64,000 nt of DNA, from NCBI RefSeq assembly GCF_024171945.1, contig NZ_JAMTCR010000003.1, forward strand, positions 610,211 through 674,210. Reading direction: 5' to 3'. Under the pieces are notes generated by a model. It was not told the origin of the DNA and did no database searches. It saw nothing but the letters and a program-made list of their open reading frames with translations. The position numbers and the translations under genes are program-made. Position 1 is the first letter of the stretch. Each line of letters opens with the position of its first letter. Shown here one piece after another: positions 10,296-19,219 of this stretch. The DNA is from Actinokineospora globicatena (GTDB taxonomy: Bacteria; Actinomycetota; Actinomycetes; Mycobacteriales; Pseudonocardiaceae).

Positions 10296-12044
10296 TCAGT
10301 TCGGCGGTGGTGGATCACCCACCAGGAGTAGTCCGACGAGCGCGGCGGTGAACGCGGTCCGGGCGGGGGCGGACAGGCTGTCTTGATCGACGGCGTGCCG
10401 CAGGAGCCGTACGGCGAGATCGGGGGTGAGCGCGTCGACGTTGTCCGCCAACCAGTCCGACGCCCAGCCGTGCATGGGGGCGGCCCCGTCGAGCAGGTGG
10501 GTGGCGACCAGGTCGGCGGGTGCCGCGGCAGCAGCGAGATCCTTCGCCAGCTCGCGGTGCAGCACGACCCGAACGGCGCGCGGCAGGCCTTCCACCAGGA
10601 CTCGCTGGACCGAGCGCTGGGCGAAGCGCACGTGATCACCCGACGCGCGCAGCACATCAGCGGCCAAAGCGTCGGCGAGCCACTCCACACCAGGCGCGGT
10701 CGCCAGGACCTCGGCGCGCGTGGGACCGACGCCCAACAGCGCCACCCGCCGCAGTCGCTCGACCAAGGCCCCGGGCAGCGACCCGATCTTGGCCTTCGCG
10801 ACCTGCTCTACGTTCCCAGCTGCTGCCACGAGCGCGGCCGCGAAACCGGGGCTGCCACCGGATTCCCGCGCCACGGCCTCGCTCATCGTCGCGATGTCAG
10901 CGTCCGCGAGCGGTCCCAAGGTGATCACCCTGGTGGCATGCTCCCGCAGTACGGCCAGGTCAGCCCGAGGCCGGGTCGCCACAACCAGCGGAACCCCCTC
11001 CGCCAGCCACCTCAGGCAACGACGGATGGCGTTCTCCCCAGCCCATTGCGCGTCGTCGACCACGACGAGGTCCGCGGGCGGCGCCTCGGCCACCTCACCC
11101 GTGCTCTCCGATACCGCGCACCAAGCGACAGAGGCGCCCTTGAGCACCTCCCTCAGCAGCGCGGACTTTCCCATGCCCGCGGCCCCTTCGACCCAGACCA
11201 GCCCAGCGGGCCTGGCCGTCGCCGCTCGCAACGCCGCCACTTCAGCCGTGCGGCCCACGTACCCGCTGTGGACGCGGGCGGGTTGGGTGCCGACGAGGAG
11301 CCGCTCATGCAGTGCCCGCAGGTCGTCCCCGGTTCGGCCGCCCTCGTGGAACACCTCGATGGCCCGCGCCGGACGCCCGCTGGCGGCTAACGCGGTCATC
11401 AGCACCAACCGCAGGCTTTCCCGCTCGGGGTACCGCGTGGTGAGCACAGTCAGTTCCGCTGCCGCATCCCCAGCCCGGTCCGCGTCGACGAGCAGCCGTG
11501 CGCGCTGCTCCGCCAGGGCCAGCCTGGTCTCGGTGAGCCGGGTCCGCTGCCCTTCGGCGAACGGGCCGGGTACGCCCGACAGCGGCTCACCGCGCCACAG
11601 GGCCAGAGCCTCGTCCACGACGGCAAGGTCGGCGCTCGCCGTGCGGGCCCTCGCGCAGAGGCGGTCGAGCACGCGCACGTCGACGTCGTCGTCAGTCAGG
11701 TCCAGGACGTACCCGGACTCCGTGGTGCGCAGCAGGTGCCCCGACGTCCACCGGACACGATCGGGTTCGAAGACCCGCCGCAGGTCACCGATGTAGGTCT
11801 GGATGATCCGTGCGGCGCTGGCCGGTGGCCGCTCCCACAGCCCGTCGACCAGCCGCGTCCGGGTGACCACCTGACCCGCGCCCATGGCCAGGATGGCGAA
11901 CACCGCCTGCCTGCCCGCCGAGCCCAGCGGGAGCGCGACACCGCCGCGGCGCGCCTCGACCGGTCCGAGCAGCCCGGCCCACAGCGTCCCGACCCCGCGC
12001 ACACCCTCCGCCCTCAGCACCCGGTCTCCCAGCACTCCCACCAC
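10296..12044 (-). CDS. SARP-family regulator with BTAD and AAA ATPase domain
   Basis: This encodes about 582 residues: an N-terminal OmpR-type winged helix (residues about 20-100), a BTAD domain (about 100-250), then a P-loop ATPase with Walker A GAAGMGKS and a VVVDDAQWA Walker B-type stretch. It is shorter than its downstream neighbour and lacks that protein's TPR region and LuxR HTH. The start is uncertain: GTG at 12044 is the longest reading, and GTG at 12002 is also possible. It is transcribed divergently from the gene at 12250, with about 200 bp between them. The role is pathway-specific activation by inference; the target is unknown. Confidence 0.88.
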   Translation of the reverse strand: MVGVLGDRVLRAEGVRGVGTLWAGLLGPVEARRGGVALPLGSAGRQAVFAILAMGAGQVVTRTRLVDGLWERPPASAARIIQTYIGDLRRVFEPDRVRWTSGHLLRTTESGYVLDLTDDDVDVRVLDRLCARARTASADLAVVDEALALWRGEPLSGVPGPFAEGQRTRLTETRLALAEQRARLLVDADRAGDAAAELTVLTTRYPERESLRLVLMTALAASGRPARAIEVFHEGGRTGDDLRALHERLLVGTQPARVHSGYVGRTAEVAALRAATARPAGLVWVEGAAGMGKSALLREVLKGASVAWCAVSESTGEVAEAPPADLVVVDDAQWAGENAIRRCLRWLAEGVPLVVATRPRADLAVLREHATRVITLGPLADADIATMSEAVARESGGSPGFAAALVAAAGNVEQVAKAKIGSLPGALVERLRRVALLGVGPTRAEVLATAPGVEWLADALAADVLRASGDHVRFAQRSVQRVLVEGLPRAVRVVLHRELAKDLAAAAAPADLVATHLLDGAAPMHGWASDWLADNVDALTPDLAVRLLRHAVDQDSLSAPARTAFTAALVGLLLVGDPPPPN

Positions 12045-12249
12045 CGGCCACCGCGACCGGTCCCGTCACTCCTGTGGGCGTCATCACCCTGGGCGACGAC
12101 CCTGTCACCACGACGGTAGGGCGGTGTCCCGCGCGCTCGCAACCTGGTCTCGGCGGGCACACCAGCCGGTGTGACCGGGCAGAGGCGGGGGCACATGCTT
12201 CCGCCGACGCCCCGGGCCGTGGTGCGCTGGGCCGGTCAGCGGAGGTGAG

Positions 12250-12618
12250 ATGGACATCTGGTCCGGGGACGAGAGCGGGCTCGACGGCGGCGACACCGGC
12301 GCCGAGGGGTTCGCCGGTGAGCTGTTCCTCAAGCTCGCCGACGCGGGCTGGCTGGTGGTGGAACCCGAGGTGGGGCTGCGGGTGATCACCCAGCTGCAGC
12401 AGACGCTCGACGCCGTGCGCGACCGGGTGCGGCTGGCCGAGGTGTCGCGGCGGTTGCGCGACACCGCCGGTGACGACCTGGCGCCCGAGGTCGACCAGGC
12501 GGTGGTCGACTCGGTGTTCGCCGAGCAGATCACCGCGGGCCGGTGGGAGCAGGCGCTGGTCGAGCTGCCGAAGTACATCGAGGCGTTCCGCCGCGCGGCC
12601 GGGCTGCCGGAGCCGTAG
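12250..12618 (+). CDS. Small acidic helical protein, unknown function
   Basis: This encodes 122 residues from ATG 12250, with GGAGG just upstream. The product is acidic at the N-terminus and predicted mostly helical, with no signal peptide or membrane segment. The central part resembles a short amphipathic-helix bundle (VITQLQQTLDAVRDRV). I do not recognise a family. It sits at a divergent promoter with the SARP gene and directly before an orphan NarL-type regulator, so a regulatory or partner role is possible but unproven. Confidence 0.7.
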   Translation: MDIWSGDESGLDGGDTGAEGFAGELFLKLADAGWLVVEPEVGLRVITQLQQTLDAVRDRVRLAEVSRRLRDTAGDDLAPEVDQAVVDSVFAEQITAGRWEQALVELPKYIEAFRRAAGLPEP

Positions 12619-12702
12619 CCGCGGGTCGGCGGGACGTGAAGGATTCGTTGAGTCAGGCCCGACAGGCTGGTGGCACAGGAGTTGTCGGGGAGGGGAAACG
12701 CG

Positions 12703-13326
12703 ATGGCGCGAGTCCACGTCGTGGCCAGGTCGGCGGACCCGCTGACCTTGGCGGGGTTGACCAGTCAGTTGGCGGCGCAGCCGAGGGTGCAGGTGAGCAC
12801 GGGCCACCACACGGCCGAGACCGAGGTGCTCGTCGTCGGCGCGGACCGGCTGACACCGGAGCTGGTGGCCGAGCTGCGCGCGGCGGCCGCCGAGTTCGAC
12901 ACCCCCGTGGTGCTCGTCGCCGACGGGGTCACCGAGGCGGACCTGCTGGCGGCGGTCGAGTGCCGGGTGGTCGCGGTGCTGCCGCGGGCGTCGGCGACCG
13001 GGAGCAGGCTGGCGCACGCGGTGCTCGCCGCGGCCGACGGCGGCGGGGTGCTGGGGCCGGACCTGGTCGGGGGCCTGCTCAAGCACCTCGACCGGGTGCA
13101 GCGGGAGCTGCTGGCCCCGCGCGGGCTGACCGCGTCCGGGCTCACCACCCGGGAGATCGACGTGCTGCGGCTGATGGCCGACGGGCACGACACCGCCGAG
13201 ATCGGGATCCGGCTCAGCTACTCGGAGCGGATGATCAAGAACGTCATCCACGGCCTCACCCGGCGGCTGAACCTGCGCAACCGGTCGCACGCGGTGGCCT
13301 TCGCCCTGCGCGCCGGGGTGATCTGA
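12703..13326 (+). CDS. Orphan NarL/LuxR-type response regulator (copy A)
   Basis: This encodes 207 residues from ATG 12703, chosen over the in-frame start at 12670 because GGGGAGGGG lies 7 nt upstream. The N-terminal half is a degenerate receiver-like domain. The usual acidic pair is replaced (VARSADPL), and the phospho-acceptor strand reads VLVVGADRL with no Asp at the expected position. The C-terminal half is a clear LuxR HTH (LTTREIDVLRLMADGHDTAE, then SYSERMIKNVIHGL). No histidine kinase is adjacent. It has the same length as, and a near-matching HTH to, the regulator at 19220, so the two look like paralogues. Control by phosphorylation is doubtful. Confidence 0.88.
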   Translation: MARVHVVARSADPLTLAGLTSQLAAQPRVQVSTGHHTAETEVLVVGADRLTPELVAELRAAAAEFDTPVVLVADGVTEADLLAAVECRVVAVLPRASATGSRLAHAVLAAADGGGVLGPDLVGGLLKHLDRVQRELLAPRGLTASGLTTREIDVLRLMADGHDTAEIGIRLSYSERMIKNVIHGLTRRLNLRNRSHAVAFALRAGVI

Positions 13327-13352
13327 GCGCTCGCGGCGCTGCCCGATCGGGC
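13325..13352. promoter_or_regulatory. Two palindromes upstream of the sugar ABC operon
   Basis: An 8-bp palindrome GAGCGCTC (13325-13332) overlaps the regulator's stop codon, and a perfect 12-bp palindrome GCCCGATCGGGC lies at 13341-13352. The first matches the core of actinobacterial LacI-type sugar operators of the CebR kind. The second could be an operator or a small terminator stem. No LacI regulator is encoded nearby. Confidence 0.3.
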
Positions 13353-13470
13353 AGTCCCGACCGGTGGGAACGGGCAACGGAGCCGTCGCGGCGCTGCGCC
13401 GGTCGGTCCGCCCCGCGCACCGTGGGTGCCGACAGCGCGAGGTCATCGCGCGGTCGGTGAGGAGGAACGG

Positions 13471-14724
13471 ATGCGACGGGGACGGGTGCCGTGGTCGCTG
13501 CTGGCGGTCCTGCTGGTGGTGCTGGGCGGGTGTTCGGCGACCGCGCACGAGCGGGTGCGGATCACCGTGGCCACCTTCGGCGAGTTCGGCTACGAGCCGC
13601 TGTTCGCCGAGTACGAGCGGCTGAACCCGGGGGTCGACCTGGTCGGCCGGGTCACCGACTTCGACTCCCACCACAAGGGGCTGATCACCGCGCTCGCCGC
13701 CGGTCGGGGCGCCGCCGACGTGGTCGCAGTGGAGGAGCAGTACCTGCCCGCGCTGCGCCGCTCGCGCGACAAGCTGGTCGACCTGTCCCGCTTCGGTGCT
13801 CGGGACCTGCGCGACCAGTGGACGCCGTGGAAGTGGGAGCAGGGCGTGGTCGGCGACACCGTCCTCGGGCTCGGCACGGACATGGGCGGCCTGGCGATGT
13901 GCTACCGCACGGACCTCATGGCGCGCGCGGGGCTGCCGATCGACCGCGACGCCCTCGCCGCGCTGTGGCCGACCTGGCAGGCGTACGCGGAGGTCGCCGA
14001 CCGGTTCAGCCAACGGGTGCCCGACGCCAGGTTCACCGACTCGGCGGGCACGGTCTACACCGCGATGCTCAACCAGGCCGAGGAGAACTACTTCCGCACC
14101 GCCGACGACGCGTTCATCGGCGACAGCAACCCGGCCGTGTCGCGGGCGTTCACCCTGGCCGGGGCGATCGGCGCCAAGCACCAGACCGCCACGCTCACCA
14201 CCTTCACGCAGCCCTGGAACATCGGGATCAACCAGGGCGCGTTCGCCACGATGACCTGCCCGGCCTGGATGCTGGCGCAGATCAAGCAGGCCGGTGGACC
14301 CGGCGGGGCGGGCACCTGGGACGTGACGACCGTGCCGGGCGGCGCGGGCAACTGGGGCGGGTCGTACCTGGTGGTGCCCGCGCAGGGCGAGCACGTCGAA
14401 GCCGCCTACCAGGCCGCCAAGTGGCTGACCGCGCCCGCGCAGCAGAAACGGCTGTTCGAGACCGACAACATCCTGCCCAGCCAGCCCGGGGTGTACCGCG
14501 ATCCGTCGGTGTTGGCGCGAACCGACCCGTACTTCCGCGACGCGCCGATCGGCCGGATCTACGCGGCGTCGTCGGACGCGGTGCGGCCCAACCACCGCGG
14601 GGTGCGCGACGCGGACGTCCGGCCGATCTTCGGGCGGGCGTTGGGCCGGGTGGAGGACGGCAAGCAGACGGTCGACCAGGCGTGGCGGCAGGCGGTCGAC
14701 GAGGCGCACACGGTGTTGCGGTGA
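13471..14724 (+). CDS. Sugar ABC transporter substrate-binding lipoprotein
   Basis: This encodes 417 residues. The ATG at 13471 is preferred over 13426 because of GAGGAGG upstream and a classic lipoprotein signal with lipobox LGGC (Cys21). The mature protein is a cluster B-type solute-binding protein (TFGEFGYEPLFAEYERLNPG; LGTDMGGLAMCYRTDLM; GGSYLVVPAQGEH). It would bind an oligosaccharide outside the membrane and hand it to the two permeases downstream. Its stop overlaps the next start (GTGA). The beta-glucosidase at the end of the operon suggests a beta-glucoside ligand; this is inference. Confidence 0.93.
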   Translation: MRRGRVPWSLLAVLLVVLGGCSATAHERVRITVATFGEFGYEPLFAEYERLNPGVDLVGRVTDFDSHHKGLITALAAGRGAADVVAVEEQYLPALRRSRDKLVDLSRFGARDLRDQWTPWKWEQGVVGDTVLGLGTDMGGLAMCYRTDLMARAGLPIDRDALAALWPTWQAYAEVADRFSQRVPDARFTDSAGTVYTAMLNQAEENYFRTADDAFIGDSNPAVSRAFTLAGAIGAKHQTATLTTFTQPWNIGINQGAFATMTCPAWMLAQIKQAGGPGGAGTWDVTTVPGGAGNWGGSYLVVPAQGEHVEAAYQAAKWLTAPAQQKRLFETDNILPSQPGVYRDPSVLARTDPYFRDAPIGRIYAASSDAVRPNHRGVRDADVRPIFGRALGRVEDGKQTVDQAWRQAVDEAHTVLR

Positions 14725-15593
14725 GGCGAGCGGTCACCCCGTACCTGCTCGTCGCACCGTTCTTCCTGGTGTTCGGCATGTTCGGGGTGTTCCCGCTGCT
14801 GCGCACGGCGTGGGTGTCGGTGCACCGGTGGCACCTGGTCGCCGGTCCCGAGGGGTTCGCCGGGCTCGCCAATTTCCGGGACCTGCTGCTGGACCCGTTG
14901 TTCTACAACGCGGTGGGCAACACGCTGAGCATCTTCCTGCTGGCGACCATCCCGCAACTGGGGCTGGCGCTGGGGATCGCGGCGCTGCTGGCGCGCCGCG
15001 GCGCCGGGTGGCAGGTGTTGGTGCTGGTACCCAACGTGGTGCCGGTGGTGGCCGTCGCGCTGGTGTTCGGCCAGCTCCTCGGCCGCGACTACGGCATGGT
15101 CAACTTCCTGCTCGGCCGGGTGGGGGTCGGCCCGGTCGCCTGGCAGGCCGACACCTGGGCGGCGCACCTGGGGGTCGCGACCATGGTGATGTGGCGGTGG
15201 ACCGGCTACACCGCGCTGCTGTACCTGGCCGCGATGCGGGCCGTGCCGCGCGAGCTGCACGAGGCGGCCGAACTGGACGGAGCGGGCCGCTGGCAGCGGT
15301 TCCGCACGGTCACGCTGCCGGGGATCCGCCCGACGCTGCTGTTCACCGTCGTGGCTTCGGCGATCGGTGGCGTGCAGATGTTCACCGAACCCCAACTGTT
15401 CGACGGCTCGGGGCTGGCGGGCGCGGGTGGCAGCGACCGCCAGTTCCAGACCGTCGCGATGTACCTGTACGAGGTCGGGTTCGGCCGGTTCGACGCGGGG
15501 TACGCGGCGGCCATGACGTGGGTGCTGTTCCTGCTGTGCGCCGCGCTCACCGCGGCGGCGGTCGGTCTCGTGCGGCGCGTGGTGCGGCGATGA
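14721..15593 (+). CDS. Sugar ABC transporter permease (MalF-type)
   Basis: This encodes 290 residues from GTG 14721, overlapping the upstream stop as GTGA. It has six hydrophobic membrane segments, beginning YLLVAPFFLVFGMFGVFPLL. The EAA loop that contacts the ATPase reads ELHEAAELDGAGRWQRF. It is one half of the membrane channel of a CUT1 carbohydrate transporter. No ATPase gene is present; actinomycetes commonly share one MsiK-type ATPase between such systems. It ends in an ATGA overlap with the second permease. Confidence 0.93.
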   Translation: MRRAVTPYLLVAPFFLVFGMFGVFPLLRTAWVSVHRWHLVAGPEGFAGLANFRDLLLDPLFYNAVGNTLSIFLLATIPQLGLALGIAALLARRGAGWQVLVLVPNVVPVVAVALVFGQLLGRDYGMVNFLLGRVGVGPVAWQADTWAAHLGVATMVMWRWTGYTALLYLAAMRAVPRELHEAAELDGAGRWQRFRTVTLPGIRPTLLFTVVASAIGGVQMFTEPQLFDGSGLAGAGGSDRQFQTVAMYLYEVGFGRFDAGYAAAMTWVLFLLCAALTAAAVGLVRRVVRR

Positions 15594-16411
15594 CCGGCCG
15601 TTTCGGGCAGGTGCTCGCGTTGGCCGCGCTCGTGGTGTTCTCCCTGTTCCCGCTGTACTCGACGCTGGTCGTGGCCTCGCACGACAACGCGGACCTGGCC
15701 GCGGCGATCCCGCCGCTGCTGCCCGGTGGGCGGTTGCTCGACCACGTCGGCGAGGTGATCGAGCGGGTGGACCTCGGGCAGGCCATGGTGAACTCGGCGG
15801 TCATCGCGGGCACGGTCGCCGTCGCCAACGCGCTGGCGTGCACGGTGGCGGGGTTCGCGTTCGCCCGGCTGCGGTTCCGCGGCAGGGAAGCGCTGTTCGC
15901 CGTGGTGATCGCGTCGGCGATGGTGCCGACCCAGCTGGGGATCGTGCCGCTGTTCCTCGTGGTGGACGCGATGGGCTGGTACGACACCCTCGCGGCGGTG
16001 ATCGTGCCGGGACTGGTCAGCGCGTTCGGCGTGTTCTGGATGCGCCAGGCCTGTCTGGAGGCGGTGTCGACCGAACTGGTGGACGCGTCGCGGGTCGACG
16101 GCTGTTCGCTGGCCCGGGTCTACTGGCACGTGGCGCTACCTGCCTTGCGCGGACCGGCCGCCGTGCTGGCGATGTTGTCCTTCGCGACCTCGTGGAACGA
16201 CTTCAGTTGGCCGCTGGTCGCGCTCGACCCGAACGACACCCCCACCACGCAGGTCGTCCTGTCGGGGTTGGCGGGCGGCTACTACACGGACTACCCGCTG
16301 GTGCTGACCGGTGTGCTGGTCAGCATCGTGCCGGTGCTGCTGCTGTTCGTCCTGTTCGCCAGGAAGGTCGTCGCCGTCCTCGCGGGCGGCGCGGCCCAGA
16401 CCGGGAGGTGA
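15590..16411 (+). CDS. Sugar ABC transporter permease (MalG-type)
   Basis: This encodes 273 residues from ATG 15590, overlapping the upstream stop. It has six membrane segments, and its EAA loop reads ELVDASRVDGCSLARVYW before a P-A-L-R segment. It pairs with the preceding permease to form the translocation pore. Tight coupling with the binding protein and the GH1 enzyme indicates a single transcript for uptake and cleavage of a glucoside. Confidence 0.93.
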   Translation: MTGRFGQVLALAALVVFSLFPLYSTLVVASHDNADLAAAIPPLLPGGRLLDHVGEVIERVDLGQAMVNSAVIAGTVAVANALACTVAGFAFARLRFRGREALFAVVIASAMVPTQLGIVPLFLVVDAMGWYDTLAAVIVPGLVSAFGVFWMRQACLEAVSTELVDASRVDGCSLARVYWHVALPALRGPAAVLAMLSFATSWNDFSWPLVALDPNDTPTTQVVLSGLAGGYYTDYPLVLTGVLVSIVPVLLLFVLFARKVVAVLAGGAAQTGR

Positions 16412-16417
16412 TGTGCT

Positions 16418-17794
16418 GTGGTCGGGGATCAGGTCTTCCCGCCGGGGTTCCTGTGGGGTGCCGCGACAGCGGCGTACCAGATCGAGGGGGCGGTGGCCGA
16501 CGACGGGCGTAGACCGTCCATCTGGGACGCTTTTGCCGCCGTGCCCGGTGCGGTTGAAGGTGGCGCGAGCGGGGCGACGGCGTGCGACCACTACCACCGG
16601 TACAGCGAGGACGTCGCGCTGCTCGGTGAACTCGGGCTCGGCGCGTACCGCTTCTCCACGGCTTGGCCGAGGGTCATGCCCGACGGACGAACCCCGAACG
16701 CCGCGGGGTTGGCCTTCTACGACCGGCTCGTCGATTCTCTGTTGGAGTACAGCATCACCCCCGTGCTCACCCTCTACCACTGGGATCTACCGCAAGCGCT
16801 GCAGGACCGTGGCGGGTGGCTGGAGCGGGACATCGCGTCCTGGTTCGCCGAGTACGCCACAACAGTCCACAACAGACTGGGTGACCGGGTCCAGCACTGG
16901 ACGACGCTCAACGAACCGTTCTGCTCCGCGTTCCTCGGCTACGGCAATGGCGTGCACGCACCAGGTCTGCGTGACCCGCGCGGTGCCTTGCGCGCCGCCC
17001 ACCACCACCTGCTCGCCCACGGCCACGCGGCCCGAGCCCTGCGTGCGAACGGCGCGACCAGCGTGTCGATCGCGTTGAACTTCTCCCCCGCCCTGCCCGA
17101 CGGACCCGACGACCACGACGCGGTGCGCCGGTTCGACGCCGTGCACAACCGGTTCTTCCTCGATCCGGTGTTAGGCCACGGGTACCCGACCGACCTGCTC
17201 GACGACCTGGCACACCTCGACGGGCTCGAACCGGCGGTCCATGACGGCGACCTAGCTGTCATCGCCGAGCCGGTGGACTGGCTCGGCGTCAACTACTACG
17301 CGCCGACCAGGGTCACGTCGCTGGCGGACCCGACCGAGCCAAGCAATTGCCCACTCCCCGGTCTTCGCGGCATGTCCGTCCTTCCGCCGCGCGCGCCGTT
17401 GACGGTGACCGGCTGGGAGCAGCACCCTGACTCGCTGACCGACCTGTTGGTGCACCTCAGCAAACGGTGCGGGATCCCGCTGGTGGTCGCCGAGAACGGC
17501 GCGGCGTTCCCCGATGTCGTCGACCCGGACGGCCGCGTGCGGGACACGGACCGGGTCCGCTACTTCGCCGAGCACCTGCGGGCCGTGCACGCCGCGATCG
17601 AGGCGGGTGCCGATGTCCGGGGCTACCTGGCGTGGTCGCTGCTGGACAACTTCGAGTGGGCCTCCGGCTACGGCCCCCGGTTCGGGGTGGTGCACGTGGA
17701 CTTCGCCAGCCAGCGGCGGACCATCAAGGACAGCGGCCGATTCCTGGCGCAGGTGGCCGCCCGCAACGCCGTGCCGGGCGGCCACCTGGGCTGA
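16418..17794 (+). CDS. Glycoside hydrolase family 1 beta-glucosidase
   Basis: This encodes 458 residues from GTG 16418, 6 nt after the permease stop and preceded by GGGAGG. The N-terminal signature FLWGAATAAYQIEG, the acid/base Glu166 in TLNEPF and the nucleophile Glu359 in VAENGA are all present, as is the LLDNFEWASGY aglycone region. It has no signal peptide, so it should cleave imported beta-glucosides such as cellobiose in the cytoplasm. Codon 252 is TTA (17171-17173), the rare leucine codon that in Streptomyces depends on the developmentally regulated bldA tRNA. The gene is convergent with, and only 5 bp from, the next gene. Confidence 0.95.
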   Translation: MVGDQVFPPGFLWGAATAAYQIEGAVADDGRRPSIWDAFAAVPGAVEGGASGATACDHYHRYSEDVALLGELGLGAYRFSTAWPRVMPDGRTPNAAGLAFYDRLVDSLLEYSITPVLTLYHWDLPQALQDRGGWLERDIASWFAEYATTVHNRLGDRVQHWTTLNEPFCSAFLGYGNGVHAPGLRDPRGALRAAHHHLLAHGHAARALRANGATSVSIALNFSPALPDGPDDHDAVRRFDAVHNRFFLDPVLGHGYPTDLLDDLAHLDGLEPAVHDGDLAVIAEPVDWLGVNYYAPTRVTSLADPTEPSNCPLPGLRGMSVLPPRAPLTVTGWEQHPDSLTDLLVHLSKRCGIPLVVAENGAAFPDVVDPDGRVRDTDRVRYFAEHLRAVHAAIEAGADVRGYLAWSLLDNFEWASGYGPRFGVVHVDFASQRRTIKDSGRFLAQVAARNAVPGGHLG

Positions 17795-17799
17795 GGCTG

Positions 17800-19068
17800 C
17801 TACTGGAGGTCGGCGAGCTCGCCGCTGACGTTGAGCAGCTCGAAGCAGTTGCGGGCTTGCCGACCGGTCGCCGGGGTGCCGGGCTTGGCGCAGGTCACGT
17901 TGACCGTGACAGCGGCGCCCGCGGGGATGTCGATCGGGGTCACCCAGTGGTAGTCCTGGTTGCGGAAGGTCTCCAGGGCGATGGTGGTGACGGTGCGCTC
18001 ACCGAAGACGATGGTCAGCACGCCCTCGTCGCCCTGGTGGTTGCCGACCAGGATGTCGGTGATCCGGAACACCTTGCCCTCTGGCACCACGTACGTGCCG
18101 GTGCCCAGGTCGCCGGTGTTGGTGCGGACCTCGATAGTGCTGGAACTCTGCGTACCGCCGCCCGCCGCGCCTTGGCCGTCACCGCCGGGTTCGCCGACCT
18201 CGTCACCGCTGCCCGGTTTCGGCGCGGTAGTGGTCGGCGGCGGGGGCGGGGGAACCGGTGTCTGGGCCTCGGTCTGCCCGGCTTTGGCGATCTCCTGCGC
18301 CCGGTCGTCGGCGGCCTCCCGCGCCGCGCTGCGCACCGCGGGCCGCACCAGCAGCAGCCAGGCCAGGATCAGCGCGAGCAGCAGGCCGAGCAGGGCCAGC
18401 AGCCACCGGGGGAACACCGGGAGCTGGATGAACTCGCCCCCGAGTTCGTGCTCGCGCGGTTCGGGTTCCTCGGCGGCACCGCTCAACCGGACCGGCCAGG
18501 TGACCGGTTTGCCGAACCACTGGATCTTGCCGACCCGTACCCGCACCGGGATCTCGGTCTGCTCCCCGGGCTCGACGACGGTCGGCGCGTCGGCGGTGGT
18601 GTAGCGGATCCGGTCGTCGACCTCGGCGGTGGCCAGCGCCAACGCGACCGGGGTGTTGCCGTCGTTGTGGGCGACCACCCGGTACCGCGCTGAACGCCAC
18701 GCCCTACGCCGCTCCGGCACCAGTTCCAGGCGCTGCTCTGCGAACGGGGCGATGTCCACCACCGTCTCTGACACCGCTGCCGATTCGGGCCGTTCAACGG
18801 GCAGCACCCGCACGCCCAGCGGCGTCTCGCCCGCGCGGACCGAGGGCGAGCGCGGTGGTCGCATCCGGACCAGGACCGTCTCCGAGGTGCCCGGGTAGAG
18901 CGACAACCGGGCCGGTTCGACCTCGGTCCACGGCGCGCACTCACCCACCACCTGGAACCCGTAGGCCTCGACGATGTCGCTGTCGTTGCGCACCGTCAGC
19001 GCCGTGGTGGTCTCCTCGCCGGGGACGACCCGCACCGTGCGCCGCTCGAAGTCGGTCGATGTGCTCAC
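17800..19068 (-). CDS. eCIS-associated membrane protein with Ig-like domains
   Basis: This encodes about 422 residues, reading from GTG 19068; an ATG at 19200 has no ribosome site. Two Ig/COG1470-like beta domains (about 1-95 and 100-200, with VPGEETTTALTVRN and NDGNTPVAL motifs) precede one transmembrane helix (about 221-241). A Pro/Thr/Gly linker and a C-terminal beta domain with two cysteines follow. Such proteins, often annotated 'hydrolytic protein', accompany actinobacterial eCIS loci. It is divergent from the regulator at 19220. A role in docking or sensing at the membrane is inferred; no hydrolase motif is visible. Confidence 0.75.
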   Translation of the reverse strand: MSTSTDFERRTVRVVPGEETTTALTVRNDSDIVEAYGFQVVGECAPWTEVEPARLSLYPGTSETVLVRMRPPRSPSVRAGETPLGVRVLPVERPESAAVSETVVDIAPFAEQRLELVPERRRAWRSARYRVVAHNDGNTPVALALATAEVDDRIRYTTADAPTVVEPGEQTEIPVRVRVGKIQWFGKPVTWPVRLSGAAEEPEPREHELGGEFIQLPVFPRWLLALLGLLLALILAWLLLVRPAVRSAAREAADDRAQEIAKAGQTEAQTPVPPPPPPTTTAPKPGSGDEVGEPGGDGQGAAGGGTQSSSTIEVRTNTGDLGTGTYVVPEGKVFRITDILVGNHQGDEGVLTIVFGERTVTTIALETFRNQDYHWVTPIDIPAGAAVTVNVTCAKPGTPATGRQARNCFELLNVSGELADLQ

Positions 19069-19219
19069 CCCCGTGACGCTAACCAGGCCGCTTCGCCGGG
19101 CGTCAGGGGGAAAAGGGCACACGCCGGGCACCGCAAGTGCACAGCGCGGCCGCCGCGGCTGCCCGTTCCCGTTGTGGCGGCGCAGGATCGGGGCAGGCAC
19201 CTGGCGTCAGGAGGAGAGC

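Noticed and set aside
11785-14709. 974-residue minus-strand open frame
   Set aside because: It crosses several clear plus-strand genes including the lipoprotein; composition is Arg/His/Gly-rich with no motif.
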